From positions 62,001 to 126,000 of the forward strand of contig NZ_ATVN01000006.1 of the NCBI RefSeq assembly GCF_000420745.1: a stretch of 64,000 nucleotides of DNA, read 5' to 3'. Position numbers and translations under genes: made by a program. Positions 25,926 through 34,350 of the stretch are shown one piece after another. The notes under the pieces were generated by a model. That model ran no database searches, was not told the origin of the DNA, and saw only the letters and a list, made by a program, of their open reading frames with translations. The stretch is from Pseudorhodobacter ferrugineus DSM 5888 (GTDB taxonomy: Bacteria; Pseudomonadota; Alphaproteobacteria; Rhodobacterales; Rhodobacteraceae). The stretch's first letter is position 1; each line of letters opens with the position of its first letter.

Positions 25926-26300
25926 CTATTCGGGCGTAACACCCGCGCTTTTCAGCATCACCCCTAGCAATCCATAAAAGAAGTCCTCGCCGGGATAGCC
26001 CTCGATCCGGTCCAATTCTTGCCCGTCGCGCACCAGAACAAAGGTTGGGGTAAAGGTGGCTTTGCGGGCAAAGGTGACATCTTCGGGCAAAGGGTCGCGC
26101 AATTGGATGCGCGCAAGCGGTGCGGCACGCCCCTCGGCGGTTTTGTGATAGGCGTCGCCAACCTCATGATCCCAGCGATCGCAATAGATGCAGCCGGGCT
26201 GTTCGACCATATAAAGTGTAAGGTCTTGGGCCAGGGCAGACACCGCAGTCAGGGCAGAAAATGCTAATGCAGCAAAGACGGTTTTGACGGTGATGCGCAT
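25926..26300 (-). CDS. soxS: SoxS, periplasmic thioredoxin-like protein
   Basis: Periplasmic thioredoxin-fold protein of 124 residues with a Sec signal peptide (MRITVKTVFAALAFSA..., cleavage near SALAQD). The redox motif is CIYC (QPGCIYCDRWDHEVG), and the cis-proline region is TFTPTFVLV. In Paracoccus, SoxS reactivates the SoxYZ carrier by reducing its inappropriate disulfide. It is the first gene of the leftward soxS-soxR-soxT set, 90 bases ahead of soxR, and shares its upstream region with soxV, where a SoxR-like palindrome lies 23 bases from its start. Confidence 0.9.
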   Translation of the reverse strand: MRITVKTVFAALAFSALTAVSALAQDLTLYMVEQPGCIYCDRWDHEVGDAYHKTAEGRAAPLARIQLRDPLPEDVTFARKATFTPTFVLVRDGQELDRIEGYPGEDFFYGLLGVMLKSAGVTPE

Positions 26301-26322
26301 GATTGACGTTCCAATGAAATAT

Positions 26323-26342
26323 ATTCACATTGTAATATGAAT
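26323..26342. promoter_or_regulatory. Probable SoxR operator in the soxS-soxV divergent region
   Basis: Inverted repeat ATTCACATT-GT-AATATGAAT with one mismatch in nine paired bases, AT-rich as ArsR-family operators usually are. It is 22 bases from the soxS start and about 114 from soxV. Its centre, ATTGTAATAT, matches the centre of the soxW-soxX palindrome (ATTGAAATAT) at nine of ten positions. The location fits published SoxR control of this region in Pseudaminobacter. The binding is inferred. Confidence 0.68.
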
Positions 26343-26385
26343 CGATACTGGTGCAAGCCCCCAGCCGTCTGTTTTCATTGGACAG

Positions 26386-26442
26386 GCCGGGGGGGGTCGC
26401 ACCCCCGGACCCCCCGTGGGATATTTGTGTCGAAAAGAAAGG
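26386..26442. repeat. Intergenic repeat, copy C, in the soxV leader
   Basis: Degenerate copy of the dispersed element: a GC-rich inverted repeat (GGGGGT CGC ACCCCC) followed by CGGACCCCCCGTGGGATATT and TGTGTCGAAAAGAAAGG. It lies between the likely SoxR operator and the soxV start, so it should be transcribed in the soxV leader, and its purine-rich end may supply the soxV ribosome binding site (GAAAGG). Confidence 0.5.
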
Positions 26443-26455
26443 TGTCGGGTGCGCT

Positions 26456-27193
26456 ATGTTTGAGATCAGTTACGGCGGTGCGGCGCTGGCCGGATTGTTG
26501 AGTTTTCTGTCGCCGTGCATTTTGCCGATGGTGCCGTTTTACCTGTCCTATATGGCGGGGATTTCGATGCAGGAATTACGCGGGGATGGTGGTATTGCCC
26601 CCGGCGCGCAAAAGCGGTTGGTGGGGTCTGCGATTGCCTTTGCGCTGGGGGTCACGTCGATCTTTGTATTGTTGGGCCTTGGGGCCACGGCTTTGGGGCA
26701 GGCGTTTATTCAGTGGAAAGATCAGCTGTCTTATGTGGCGGCTGCTGTGTTGCTGGTATTTGGTTTGCATTTTCTGGGTATTATCAAAGTGCCGTTTTTG
26801 TACCGTGAGGCGCGGCTGGATGCAAAAACCGAACCGTCGAGCTTTATTGGTGCCTATGTGATGGGGCTTGCCTTTGGCTTTGGCTGGACGCCTTGTGTTG
26901 GGCCTGCATTGGCGGCGATTTTGTTCATGGCCTCGGCCTCGGGCGATTTGTGGTTGGGCGGGTCGTTGTTGCTGGTCTACGGGCTGGCGATGACGCTGCC
27001 CTTTGTGATCGCAGCCCTTTTTGCCAAGCCGTTCCTCGCTTGGGTTGGGCGCAACCGCAAATACCTTGGTTATGTGGAAAAGATTATGGGGGTGATGCTT
27101 ATTGTGTTCGCCATTCTGATCGCCACAAATTCGGTCAATTACATCGCCGATTTCATGATCCGCAATTTTGACTGGTCCGGAACCCTTAAATAA
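26456..27193 (+). CDS. soxV: SoxV, CcdA-family thiol-disulfide membrane transporter
   Basis: Inner-membrane protein of 245 residues with six hydrophobic segments, of the CcdA/DsbD-beta family. It carries electrons from cytoplasmic thioredoxin to periplasmic SoxW/SoxS. The two membrane cysteines are in SPCILPMVPFYLSY and TPCVGPALAAILF. The start at 26456 (MFEISYGG) is chosen because the upstream in-frame segment is the intergenic repeat. Followed 21 bases later by soxW, with which it forms the VW unit known from Paracoccus. Confidence 0.92.
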   Translation: MFEISYGGAALAGLLSFLSPCILPMVPFYLSYMAGISMQELRGDGGIAPGAQKRLVGSAIAFALGVTSIFVLLGLGATALGQAFIQWKDQLSYVAAAVLLVFGLHFLGIIKVPFLYREARLDAKTEPSSFIGAYVMGLAFGFGWTPCVGPALAAILFMASASGDLWLGGSLLLVYGLAMTLPFVIAALFAKPFLAWVGRNRKYLGYVEKIMGVMLIVFAILIATNSVNYIADFMIRNFDWSGTLK

Positions 27194-27214
27194 CCCCGTT
27201 TACAGGAGGCCCCT

Positions 27215-27775
27215 ATGACACGCCTTTTCGCCACTTTTGCCACACTGATCGCCCTTGCCCTGCCCGTCCATGCTGCCGAACTGGGCGATGATGGATTGCA
27301 CAAACCCACTTGGCTGCGTGACACGTTCAAAGACCTGCGTGAGGATCTGACCGAGGCAAATGCGACCGGCAAGCGCCTGTTGGTGATCTGGGAGCAGCGC
27401 GGCTGCATCTATTGCACCAAGATGCATGAAGAGGTGTTTCCCGACCCCGCGATCGACGCATTGATACGTGAGAATTACTTTGTCGTGCAGATGAACCTGT
27501 TCGGCGACATCGAGGTCACAGATTTTGACGGCACCGCCCTGCCGGAAAAGGATATGGCACGGCGTTGGGGCATCGTTTTCACCCCCACCATGATGTTTTT
27601 TCCCGAAACCGTGACGGATGGCCAGACCGCGGCCCAAGCCGCAGTCGTGTCTATGCCCGGCGCTTTTGGCACGGGAACCACCGCGGCGCTTTTGACTTGG
27701 GTCAAGGACAAAAGCTATGACAGCGGCGAACACTTTCAAAAGTACCTTGCCCGCACAATGGCGGATCAGGGTTGA
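27215..27775 (+). CDS. soxW: SoxW, periplasmic thioredoxin
   Basis: Periplasmic thioredoxin of 186 residues, with signal peptide ending near VHAAEL and redox motif CIYC (EQRGCIYCTKMHEEVF). The cis-proline loop is FTPTMMFF. It receives electrons from SoxV and passes them to the Sox system. AGGAGG is well placed before the ATG. The last gene before the soxW-soxX control region, which holds the second palindrome. Confidence 0.9.
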   Translation: MTRLFATFATLIALALPVHAAELGDDGLHKPTWLRDTFKDLREDLTEANATGKRLLVIWEQRGCIYCTKMHEEVFPDPAIDALIRENYFVVQMNLFGDIEVTDFDGTALPEKDMARRWGIVFTPTMMFFPETVTDGQTAAQAAVVSMPGAFGTGTTAALLTWVKDKSYDSGEHFQKYLARTMADQG

Positions 27776-27871
27776 TGAAAGGCAAAACTGCGCAAGACGC
27801 CCCTGCCAACAGACCCGTTTGATACAATCGTAACCGTTGGCCGCCTTAGATAGCGCTAACGGGCAGGAAGA

Positions 27872-27902
27872 TATGCAATAATTGAAATATCATTATTGCA
27901 TA
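27872..27902. promoter_or_regulatory. Probable SoxR operator in the soxW-soxX region
   Basis: Perfect 11-bp inverted repeat TATGCAATAAT / ATTATTGCATA separated by nine bases (TGAAATATC), ending 53 bases before the soxX start. Strongly AT-rich in a GC-rich neighbourhood. Its centre, ATTGAAATAT, is nearly identical to the centre of the soxS-soxV palindrome. It is placed to control the soxX-to-soxH transcript, matching where SoxR acts in Pseudaminobacter. Confidence 0.72.
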
Positions 27903-27955
27903 CCAAGGCATGCATGGTCTATCGTCGGATTCGGAGGAAACAGGGAGGTCTTCGA

Positions 27956-28429
27956 ATGAAGCGCCAATTTATACTTGGCATGGCTATTTCTGCGCTTAGC
28001 GCTGGCATGGCGATGGCACAGGTTGCACCGGAAAACGTGGAATACACGGACGGGGCAATCGAACAATCACTATCCGGCACGCCGGGCGATGCGGTTGAAG
28101 GCAAAAAAGTCTTTGCGACCGCTGCTTTGGGCAATTGTGTGGCTTGCCACGCCGCTGAAATCAGCAAGGACATTCCGTTCCCCGGCACCGTAGGCCCCGC
28201 CCTTGACGGCGCGGCAGACCGCTGGACCGAAGCACAGCTTCGCGGCATCATTGCGAAATCGAAAATGACGTTCGAAGGCACCATTATGCCGTCGTTCTAT
28301 CAAACTGCGGGATATATCCGCCCCGGCGATGCCTATACCGGCAAAGCAGGCACCGAGCCGCTTCCACCCATCCTTAGTGCCCAGCAGGTCGAAGACGTTG
28401 TCGCCTATCTGCTGACGTTCAAAGAATAA
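27956..28429 (+). CDS. soxX: SoxX, monohaem cytochrome c of the SoxXA complex
   Basis: Periplasmic c-type cytochrome of 157 residues; together with SoxA it joins thiosulfate oxidatively to the SoxY cysteine. Signal peptide ends near AMAQVA. Haem motif is Cys61-x-x-Cys64-His65 (NCVACHAAEIS). A likely distal methionine is in GTIMPSFY. The start at 27956 is chosen because it follows GGGAGG and begins the signal peptide. First gene of the structural sox operon. Confidence 0.93.
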   Translation: MKRQFILGMAISALSAGMAMAQVAPENVEYTDGAIEQSLSGTPGDAVEGKKVFATAALGNCVACHAAEISKDIPFPGTVGPALDGAADRWTEAQLRGIIAKSKMTFEGTIMPSFYQTAGYIRPGDAYTGKAGTEPLPPILSAQQVEDVVAYLLTFKE

Positions 28430-28483
28430 ACCCGTAAACACCCCTGTCCGGCAAAGGCCCGGACGTGACTGAGGAGTGATGAG

Positions 28484-28903
28484 ATGATCCTTTCAAGACG
28501 AGAAGCCCTTGTGCTTGCTTTGGGAAGCGTGGCTGCGGCTGCAATCCCAATGGCAGCCCTTGCCAGTGTGGATGACGCCGTTGCCGCCTTTACAGGTGGT
28601 GCTGCTGTGACCGATGGCGCAGGCGTTACACTGACCGCACCGGAAATCGCTGAAAACGGCAACACGGTTCCCGTGTCCGTCGATGCACCCGGCGCATCTG
28701 CCATTCTTATTCTGGCAGCAGGCAACCCGACACCGGCAGTTGCCACCTTTAACTTTGGCGAATTGGCAGGGGCACATATGGCCTCGACCCGTATTCGTCT
28801 GTCCAAGACCCAAGACGTTGTTGCCATCGCCAAACTGGCAGACGGCACCTTCGTGCGCACGTCTTCGGAAGTTAAGGTCACCATCGGCGGCTGCGGCGGC
28901 TGA
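28484..28903 (+). CDS. soxY: SoxY, covalent sulfur carrier subunit
   Basis: A 139-residue periplasmic protein that carries pathway intermediates on a C-terminal cysteine. The swinging arm GGCGG is intact, with Cys137 third from the end. The N-terminus MILSRREALVLALGS is a twin-arginine signal, so it is exported folded, probably with SoxZ as hitch-hiker. The ATG follows a GAGG site (TGAGGAGTGATGAG). SoxZ begins 17 bases after its stop. Confidence 0.95.
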   Translation: MILSRREALVLALGSVAAAAIPMAALASVDDAVAAFTGGAAVTDGAGVTLTAPEIAENGNTVPVSVDAPGASAILILAAGNPTPAVATFNFGELAGAHMASTRIRLSKTQDVVAIAKLADGTFVRTSSEVKVTIGGCGG

Positions 28904-28920
28904 GTTAGGGAGAGAAACAC

Positions 28921-29250
28921 ATGGCAAACGACGTAAAACCCCGCGTAAAAGTGCCGAAGTCAGCCAAGGCTGGCGAGGCAGTTGTTCTGAAAACGCTGAT
29001 CAGCCATCCAATGGAATCCGGTCAGCGCAAGGACAAGGACGGCGCATTGATCCCACGTTCGATCATCAACCGTTTCACTTGCGATTTTAACGGCAAAAAC
29101 GTGATCGACGTCACGCTTGAACCCGCAATTTCAACCAACCCTTACATCGAATTCGAAGCGATGATCGGTGAAGCAGGTGAATTCAAGTTCACTTGGTATG
29201 ATGATGATGGCTCTGTCTATGAAGACAGCAAGCCAATCGAATTCGCCTGA
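28921..29250 (+). CDS. soxZ: SoxZ, partner of SoxY
   Basis: A 109-residue beta-sandwich protein that forms the SoxYZ heterodimer. It lacks a signal peptide, in line with co-export by the SoxY Tat signal. Family motifs are PRVKVPKSAKAGE, LISHPMESGQR and FKFTWYDDDGSVYED. Single cysteine in RFTCDFNGK. Preceded by GGGAGAG. Confidence 0.95.
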   Translation: MANDVKPRVKVPKSAKAGEAVVLKTLISHPMESGQRKDKDGALIPRSIINRFTCDFNGKNVIDVTLEPAISTNPYIEFEAMIGEAGEFKFTWYDDDGSVYEDSKPIEFA

Positions 29251-29281
29251 TTTTCCGTAGCAAAAATAGGGAGGAAACACT

Positions 29282-30142
29282 ATGAAGCAGCGGAAAATCA
29301 CAACAGCGCTTGCCGCAACCGCTATGCTTGGCTTTGCCTTCACGGGCGCAGCCTTTGCCGAACCCGTGGATGACGCGCTTGTCATCGACGGTACAGAAAT
29401 TACGATTCGTGCCCCGGCCCCGGCGCACCTTAACGGCGCGTTGCCTGATCTGGTTTCGGGCTGGGCATTTCGCGATACAGAAACCCGCGCCATGCAGATG
29501 GACGATTTCGACAATCCCGGCATGATCTTTGTCGATCGTGGGCTGGATACGTGGAACGCCGTGGACGGGACCGAAGGTAAATCCTGCGCGTCCTGCCACG
29601 AAGGGCCTGAAAGCATGGCTGGCCTGCGCGCTGTTACCCCGCGCGTCGATGAAAAGACCGGCAAGGTCATGAATATCGAGGCCTATGTCAACGACTGCCG
29701 CACCACCCGTATGGGGGCCGAGGCATTGAACCTGCGCGGTGCTCAGATGACAGATATGCTTGCGCTTATCTCGCATCAGTCGCGTGGTCAGTTGATGAAT
29801 GTGGCGATTGATGGTGCCAATGCCCCGATCTATGAACAGGGCAAGGAAATCTATTATACCCGCTACGGTCAGCTAGAGATGTCTTGCGCCAACTGTCACG
29901 AAGACAACTACGGCAATTACATCCGTTCGGACCATTTGTCCCAAGGTCAGACCAATGGCTTTCCAGTGTACCGCCTGAAAGATGCGGGTCTTGTTTCGCC
30001 GCAAAGCCGCTTTGTCGGTTGCGTTCGCGATACCCGCGCCGAAACCTTCAAGGCTGGATCGGATGAATTCAACGCGCTGGAACTCTATGTCGCTTCGCGC
30101 GGCAATGGTCTGGCTGTTGAAGGCGTTTCTGTCCGTCACTAA
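29282..30142 (+). CDS. soxA: SoxA, dihaem cytochrome c of the SoxXA complex
   Basis: Catalytic subunit of 286 residues. Two haem motifs are present, Cys102-x-x-Cys105-His106 (SCASCHEGPE) and Cys202-x-x-Cys205-His206 (SCANCHEDNY), so this is the dihaem Paracoccus/Rhodovulum type. Cys247 (FVGCVRDTRAE) is the expected cysteine ligand of the active-site haem, seen as a persulfide in known structures; Cys139 likely ligates the other. Signal peptide ends near AAFAEP. Preceded by GGGAGGAAAC. Confidence 0.95.
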   Translation: MKQRKITTALAATAMLGFAFTGAAFAEPVDDALVIDGTEITIRAPAPAHLNGALPDLVSGWAFRDTETRAMQMDDFDNPGMIFVDRGLDTWNAVDGTEGKSCASCHEGPESMAGLRAVTPRVDEKTGKVMNIEAYVNDCRTTRMGAEALNLRGAQMTDMLALISHQSRGQLMNVAIDGANAPIYEQGKEIYYTRYGQLEMSCANCHEDNYGNYIRSDHLSQGQTNGFPVYRLKDAGLVSPQSRFVGCVRDTRAETFKAGSDEFNALELYVASRGNGLAVEGVSVRH

Positions 30143-30148
30143 CTATTT

Positions 30149-30175
30149 CGGGCGCCTCCTAACTTGGGGCGCCCG
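30149..30175 (+). other. Hairpin between soxA and soxB
   Basis: Inverted repeat CGGGCGCC / GGCGCCCG with an 11-base loop, 7 bases after the soxA stop. A T-run (TTTTTT) occurs only about 14 bases beyond the stem, so it is not a standard terminator. It may cause partial termination or protect the soxXYZA message, giving more carrier and cytochrome than SoxB and later products. Confidence 0.55.
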
Positions 30176-30268
30176 CATTTGTTTGGAACTTTTTTGATAA
30201 TCTAAAAGGCCTTGCCCGTCCATTTTGGACGCATTGGTAAGGTTTGCCTGAAACGAAAGGATCACAGC

Positions 30269-31960
30269 ATGATCTCGCGGCGCGAGTTTTTACAGGCCTC
30301 GGTGGCCGCATCCGCCCTGTATGGCGCTTCTGGCGTTGGCAATTGGTCCCGCCTTGCGGCCCAACAGGTCCTGACACAGGATCAACTGTTGCAGTTTGAT
30401 GCCTTTGGTAATGTGACCCTGATCCATATCACCGATATCCACGCCCAGCTGAAACCGATCTGGTTCCGCGAACCTGAAATCAACATCGGTGTGGGCGATG
30501 TAAAAGGCATTCCGCCGCATGTGACAGGTGCCGATTTTATCAAGCAATTCAACCTGACACCGGGCTCTCCCGAGGCCTATGCCCTGACCTATGAGGACTT
30601 TACCGCACTGGGTAAAACCTACGGCAAAATGGGCGGCATGGACCGCGTGGCCACCGTTGTCAAAGCGATCCGCGCAGAGAGGCCAGAGGCGATTATCCTT
30701 GATGGCGGCGATACATGGCACGGCTCGATGACCAGCCTTTTGACCAAAGGTCAGGATGTGGTCAATGTCATGAACAAACTGGGCGTCGAGGCGATGACCA
30801 GCCATTGGGAATGGACCCTTGGCACCGAACGGGTCAAGGAGATCGTTGACGCGCTTCCATTCCCATTCCTTGGCCAGAACATTTTTGACGCCGAGTGGGA
30901 TGAACCCGCGTTTGAGCCCTACACATGGTTCGAACGCGGTGGCACCAAAGTTGCCGTAATCGGTCAGGCCTTCCCCTATATGCCCATCGCCAACCCCGGC
31001 TGGATGTTCCCCGAATATTCCTTCGGTATTCGTGATGAACGCATGCAGGAAATGGTGGATGAAGTGCGCGCAGCGGGCGCAGGCCTTGTCGTCGTTCTGT
31101 CGCACAACGGCTTTGACGTTGACCGCAAAATGGCGTCCCGCGTCACGGGTATCGACGTCATCCTGACCGGCCACACCCATGACGCCATCCCTGAACCCGT
31201 GCTGGTCGGTGAAACCATCCTCATCGCGTCCGGTTCGCACGGCAAATACGTTTCCCGCGTGGATCTCGACGTGCGCGATGGCAAAATGATGGGCTTCAGA
31301 CACAAACTGATCCCGATCTTCGCGGATGTCATCACCCCTGATGCCGAAATGGCCACCCTGATTGATGCGGAACGCGCACCGTTCAAGGACCAGTTGGAAG
31401 AGGTTATCGGCACCACCGACAGCCTGCTGTATCGGCGCGGCAACTTTAACGGCACATGGGATGATCTGATCTGCGATGCCATGCTGTCCGAGCGTGACGC
31501 CGAAATCGTAATGTCGCCCGGCGTGCGCTGGGGGGCATCCGTAATGCCCGGTGAAAACATCACCCGTGAAGATATCCACAACGCCACCTCGATGACTTAC
31601 CCCGCCTGCTACCGCACCGAAATGACAGGCGAATTCCTGAATGTTATTTTGGAAGACGTGGCCGATAACCTGTTCAACGTCGACCCCTATTACCAACAAG
31701 GCGGCGATATGGTTCGGGTTGGCGGCATGGGCTATACCATCGACGTGAACGCTGCGATGGGCAGCCGCATTTCCAACATGACCCTTCTGAAATCCGGCGA
31801 GGCAATCGACCCCGCCCGCACCTATACCGTGGCCGGCTGGGCCAGCGTCAACGAAGGCACCGAAGGCCCCCCAATCTGGGATGTGGTCGAGGCGCATATC
31901 CGCAAAATCGGCACCGTTAAACTTGAACCCAACACCTCGGTCAACGTGATCGGGGCCTAA
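30269..31960 (+). CDS. soxB: SoxB, dimanganese thiosulfohydrolase
   Basis: Periplasmic 5'-nucleotidase-superfamily enzyme of 563 residues that releases sulfate from the SoxY-bound thiosulfonate. The N-terminus MISRREFLQASVAA is a twin-arginine signal. Metal-binding motifs are ITDIHAQLKP, LDGGDTWHGS, TSHWEWTLG, VVVLSHNGFD and LTGHTHDAIPE. The start at 30269 follows GAAAGG; an earlier in-frame ATG at 30212 lacks a site and would bury the Tat signal. Followed 27 bases later by soxC. Confidence 0.96.
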   Translation: MISRREFLQASVAASALYGASGVGNWSRLAAQQVLTQDQLLQFDAFGNVTLIHITDIHAQLKPIWFREPEINIGVGDVKGIPPHVTGADFIKQFNLTPGSPEAYALTYEDFTALGKTYGKMGGMDRVATVVKAIRAERPEAIILDGGDTWHGSMTSLLTKGQDVVNVMNKLGVEAMTSHWEWTLGTERVKEIVDALPFPFLGQNIFDAEWDEPAFEPYTWFERGGTKVAVIGQAFPYMPIANPGWMFPEYSFGIRDERMQEMVDEVRAAGAGLVVVLSHNGFDVDRKMASRVTGIDVILTGHTHDAIPEPVLVGETILIASGSHGKYVSRVDLDVRDGKMMGFRHKLIPIFADVITPDAEMATLIDAERAPFKDQLEEVIGTTDSLLYRRGNFNGTWDDLICDAMLSERDAEIVMSPGVRWGASVMPGENITREDIHNATSMTYPACYRTEMTGEFLNVILEDVADNLFNVDPYYQQGGDMVRVGGMGYTIDVNAAMGSRISNMTLLKSGEAIDPARTYTVAGWASVNEGTEGPPIWDVVEAHIRKIGTVKLEPNTSVNVIGA

Positions 31961-31987
31961 TTCCAACCGCTTTAGAAAGGTTTCGTC

Positions 31988-33268
31988 ATGTCAAACGAAC
32001 CCCTTAATGACAAAGCCATGATAGGCACCACACGGCGCGGTTTTCTTGCCGCGACCGCCGCCACTGGCACCGCCCTTGTCGCCAATGCCGCCAGCGGGGC
32101 CACGCCCGACCCGCTGATTACCGAAGTACAGGAATGGGGCTCGGGTCTTGGTGATGGTGTTGATGCCAACCCTTACGGCCTGCCCATCCGCTTTGAATCC
32201 GATGTGGTGCGCCGCAACGTGTCGTGGCTAACGGCTGATGTGATCTCGTCGATCAACTTCACCCCGATCCACGCGCTGGATGGCACGATCACCCCGCAGG
32301 GTTGCGCCTTTGAACGCCACCACTCCGGCGCGATTGAGCTATCAAAAGATGATTATCGCCTGATGATCAACGGGCTGGTCGACACGCCTTTGGTCTTTAC
32401 CTACGCCGATCTGGAACGCATGCCCCGCGTCACCCGCACGTTTTTCCTCGAATGCGCGGCCAACACGGGCATGGAATGGGCTGGCGCGCAGCTGAACGGT
32501 TCGCAATTCACCCACGGCATGATCCACAACATGGAATACACTGGCGTGACCCTTCGCACGCTGTTGGAAGAGGCGGGCGTCCAACCTACCGCCACTTGGC
32601 TGTTTGTCGAAGGTGCCGATGCGTCCTCCAATGGCCGCTCCATCCCGATGGAAAAGGCGCTGGATGATTGCATGATCGCCTTCAAGGCGAACGGCGAGGC
32701 GCTGCGCATGGAACACGGCTATCCCGTGCGCCTTGTCGTGCCGGGCTGGGAGGGCAATCTGTGGGTCAAATGGCTCCGCCGGATGGAGGCGACAGATGCC
32801 CCCGTCGAAAGCCGCGAAGAAACCTCGAAATACACCGACACCATGGCAGATGGCACATCGCGGAAATGGACATGGGTGATGGATGCAAAATCCGTCGTCA
32901 CCTCGCCCAGCCCGCAAATGCCCATCACCCACGGCAACGGCCCCTTGGTCATCACCGGCCTTGCATGGTCGGGCCGCGGCGCGATCACGGGCGTTGACGT
33001 GTCGATGGATGGCGGCAAAACTTGGAAACCCGCGCGGCTTGCCGCACCGGGCACGGAAATGGCGCTGACACGGTTCTATTTCGATCACAACTGGCAGGGC
33101 GAGGAAATGCTGCTGCAAAGCCGCGCAACCGACAGCACGGGCTATGTTCAACCGACCAAGGCACAGCTGCGCGAAGTGCGCGGCGAAAACTCGGTCTATC
33201 ACAACAACTGTATCCAAACCTGGTGGGTCAAACCAAACGGCGAGGCTGAAAATGTCGAAGTATCGTAA
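31988..33268 (+). CDS. soxC: SoxC, molybdenum subunit of sulfane dehydrogenase
   Basis: Sulfite-oxidase-family molybdoprotein of 426 residues; with SoxD it oxidises the remaining sulfane sulfur on SoxY, so this organism should convert thiosulfate fully to sulfate without storing sulfur. Twin-arginine signal is TTRRGFLAATAATG. The molybdenum-ligating cysteine is Cys156 (FLECAANTGMEW). The dimerisation domain follows (TGLAWSGRGAITGVDVSMDGG in part: VDVSMDGGKTWKPA). It overlaps soxD by 17 bases. Confidence 0.95.
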   Translation: MSNEPLNDKAMIGTTRRGFLAATAATGTALVANAASGATPDPLITEVQEWGSGLGDGVDANPYGLPIRFESDVVRRNVSWLTADVISSINFTPIHALDGTITPQGCAFERHHSGAIELSKDDYRLMINGLVDTPLVFTYADLERMPRVTRTFFLECAANTGMEWAGAQLNGSQFTHGMIHNMEYTGVTLRTLLEEAGVQPTATWLFVEGADASSNGRSIPMEKALDDCMIAFKANGEALRMEHGYPVRLVVPGWEGNLWVKWLRRMEATDAPVESREETSKYTDTMADGTSRKWTWVMDAKSVVTSPSPQMPITHGNGPLVITGLAWSGRGAITGVDVSMDGGKTWKPARLAAPGTEMALTRFYFDHNWQGEEMLLQSRATDSTGYVQPTKAQLREVRGENSVYHNNCIQTWWVKPNGEAENVEVS

Positions 33269-34349
33269 TCTCACAACCGCAGCCCTGCTGGCAGCAACCC
33301 TCTCCACCCCCGCTCTTGCGGGTGGCTTGGGCCTTGGCCGCGCGGCACTCCCCGAAGAAATCGCCGCATGGGACAAAGACGTCCGCCCCGATGGCGTGGG
33401 CCTGCCCGTAGGCTCGGGCGATGCGATTGTCGGCGAGGAAGTGTTTGCCGACAAATGCGCGGCCTGCCACGGTGACTTTGCCGAAGGCGTGGACAACTGG
33501 CCCAAACTTGCGGGCGGCATGAACACGCTGAACCGCGATGATCCCCTGAAAACCGTGGGCAGCTATTGGCCGCATGTGTCGACGCTGTTCGACTACATCA
33601 ACCGCTCCATGCCGTTCGGGGCCGCCCAAACCTTGGAACCGGATGAGGTGTATGGCATCGTCGCCTATATCCTTTATTCCAATGATTTGATCGAGGATGA
33701 CTACGTTATCTCGAATGAAAACCTGGCTGCGTTTGAACTGCCCAACGCTGCTGGTTTCTTTGTCGATGACCGTGAAACCACCGAATACGCCCAGTTTTCC
33801 GCGCCCGCCTGCATGGAAAACTGCAAGGATGAGGTGAAAATCACAATGCACGCCACCGTGCTGGATGTCACCCCCGGTGACCCAACTGATGGCGAAGGCG
33901 CACCTGCCGGGGCCTCCGGTGAAGGCGGTGCTGCACCCGCAGCCGCCGAGCCTGAAACCAAGGCCGAAGAGGCGGCGCCCGCAGCCGAACAGGCCGCACC
34001 AGCCGCAGTTGAAGTTGCCGCCGCAGACCCTGCGATGATTGCCGCAGGCGAAAAGGTGTTCAAAAAATGCGCCGCCTGCCACAAGGTTGGCGAAGGCGCG
34101 AAAAACGGCACTGGCCCAATGCTCAACGGTATCGTCAACAGCCCAATGGGCATGGTCGAAGGCTTCAAATACTCGGCCGAAATGGCAGCGGCTGGGACTG
34201 ATGGCATGATCTGGGATGATGCAAACCTGCATACCTTCCTGGAAAAGCCAAAATCCCTGATCGCCAAGACCAAGATGTCCTTTGCGGGCCTGAAAAAACC
34301 CGAGGACCGCGATGCCGTCATCGCCTATCTCGGCAGCTTGGGCAAATAA
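33252..34349 (+). CDS. soxD: SoxD, dihaem cytochrome c of sulfane dehydrogenase
   Basis: Electron-accepting partner of SoxC, 365 residues. Signal peptide ends near TPALAGG. Two haem domains each carry CAACH (KCAACHGDFAEG and KCAACHKVGEGAK). Between them is a CMENC pair and an Ala/Pro/Glu-rich linker (about residues 213-260), a flexible tether. The second domain resembles a short cytochrome c550-type electron shuttle. The start at 33252 is inside the end of soxC, implying translational coupling. soxE begins one base after its stop. Confidence 0.94.
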   Translation: MSKYRNLTTAALLAATLSTPALAGGLGLGRAALPEEIAAWDKDVRPDGVGLPVGSGDAIVGEEVFADKCAACHGDFAEGVDNWPKLAGGMNTLNRDDPLKTVGSYWPHVSTLFDYINRSMPFGAAQTLEPDEVYGIVAYILYSNDLIEDDYVISNENLAAFELPNAAGFFVDDRETTEYAQFSAPACMENCKDEVKITMHATVLDVTPGDPTDGEGAPAGASGEGGAAPAAAEPETKAEEAAPAAEQAAPAAVEVAAADPAMIAAGEKVFKKCAACHKVGEGAKNGTGPMLNGIVNSPMGMVEGFKYSAEMAAAGTDGMIWDDANLHTFLEKPKSLIAKTKMSFAGLKKPEDRDAVIAYLGSLGK

Positions 34350-34350
34350 C

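Noticed and set aside
30290-31966. Minus-strand open frame of 558 codons opposite soxB
   Set aside because: soxB is unmistakable on the plus strand; the opposite frame is a codon-bias shadow without a start site or motifs.
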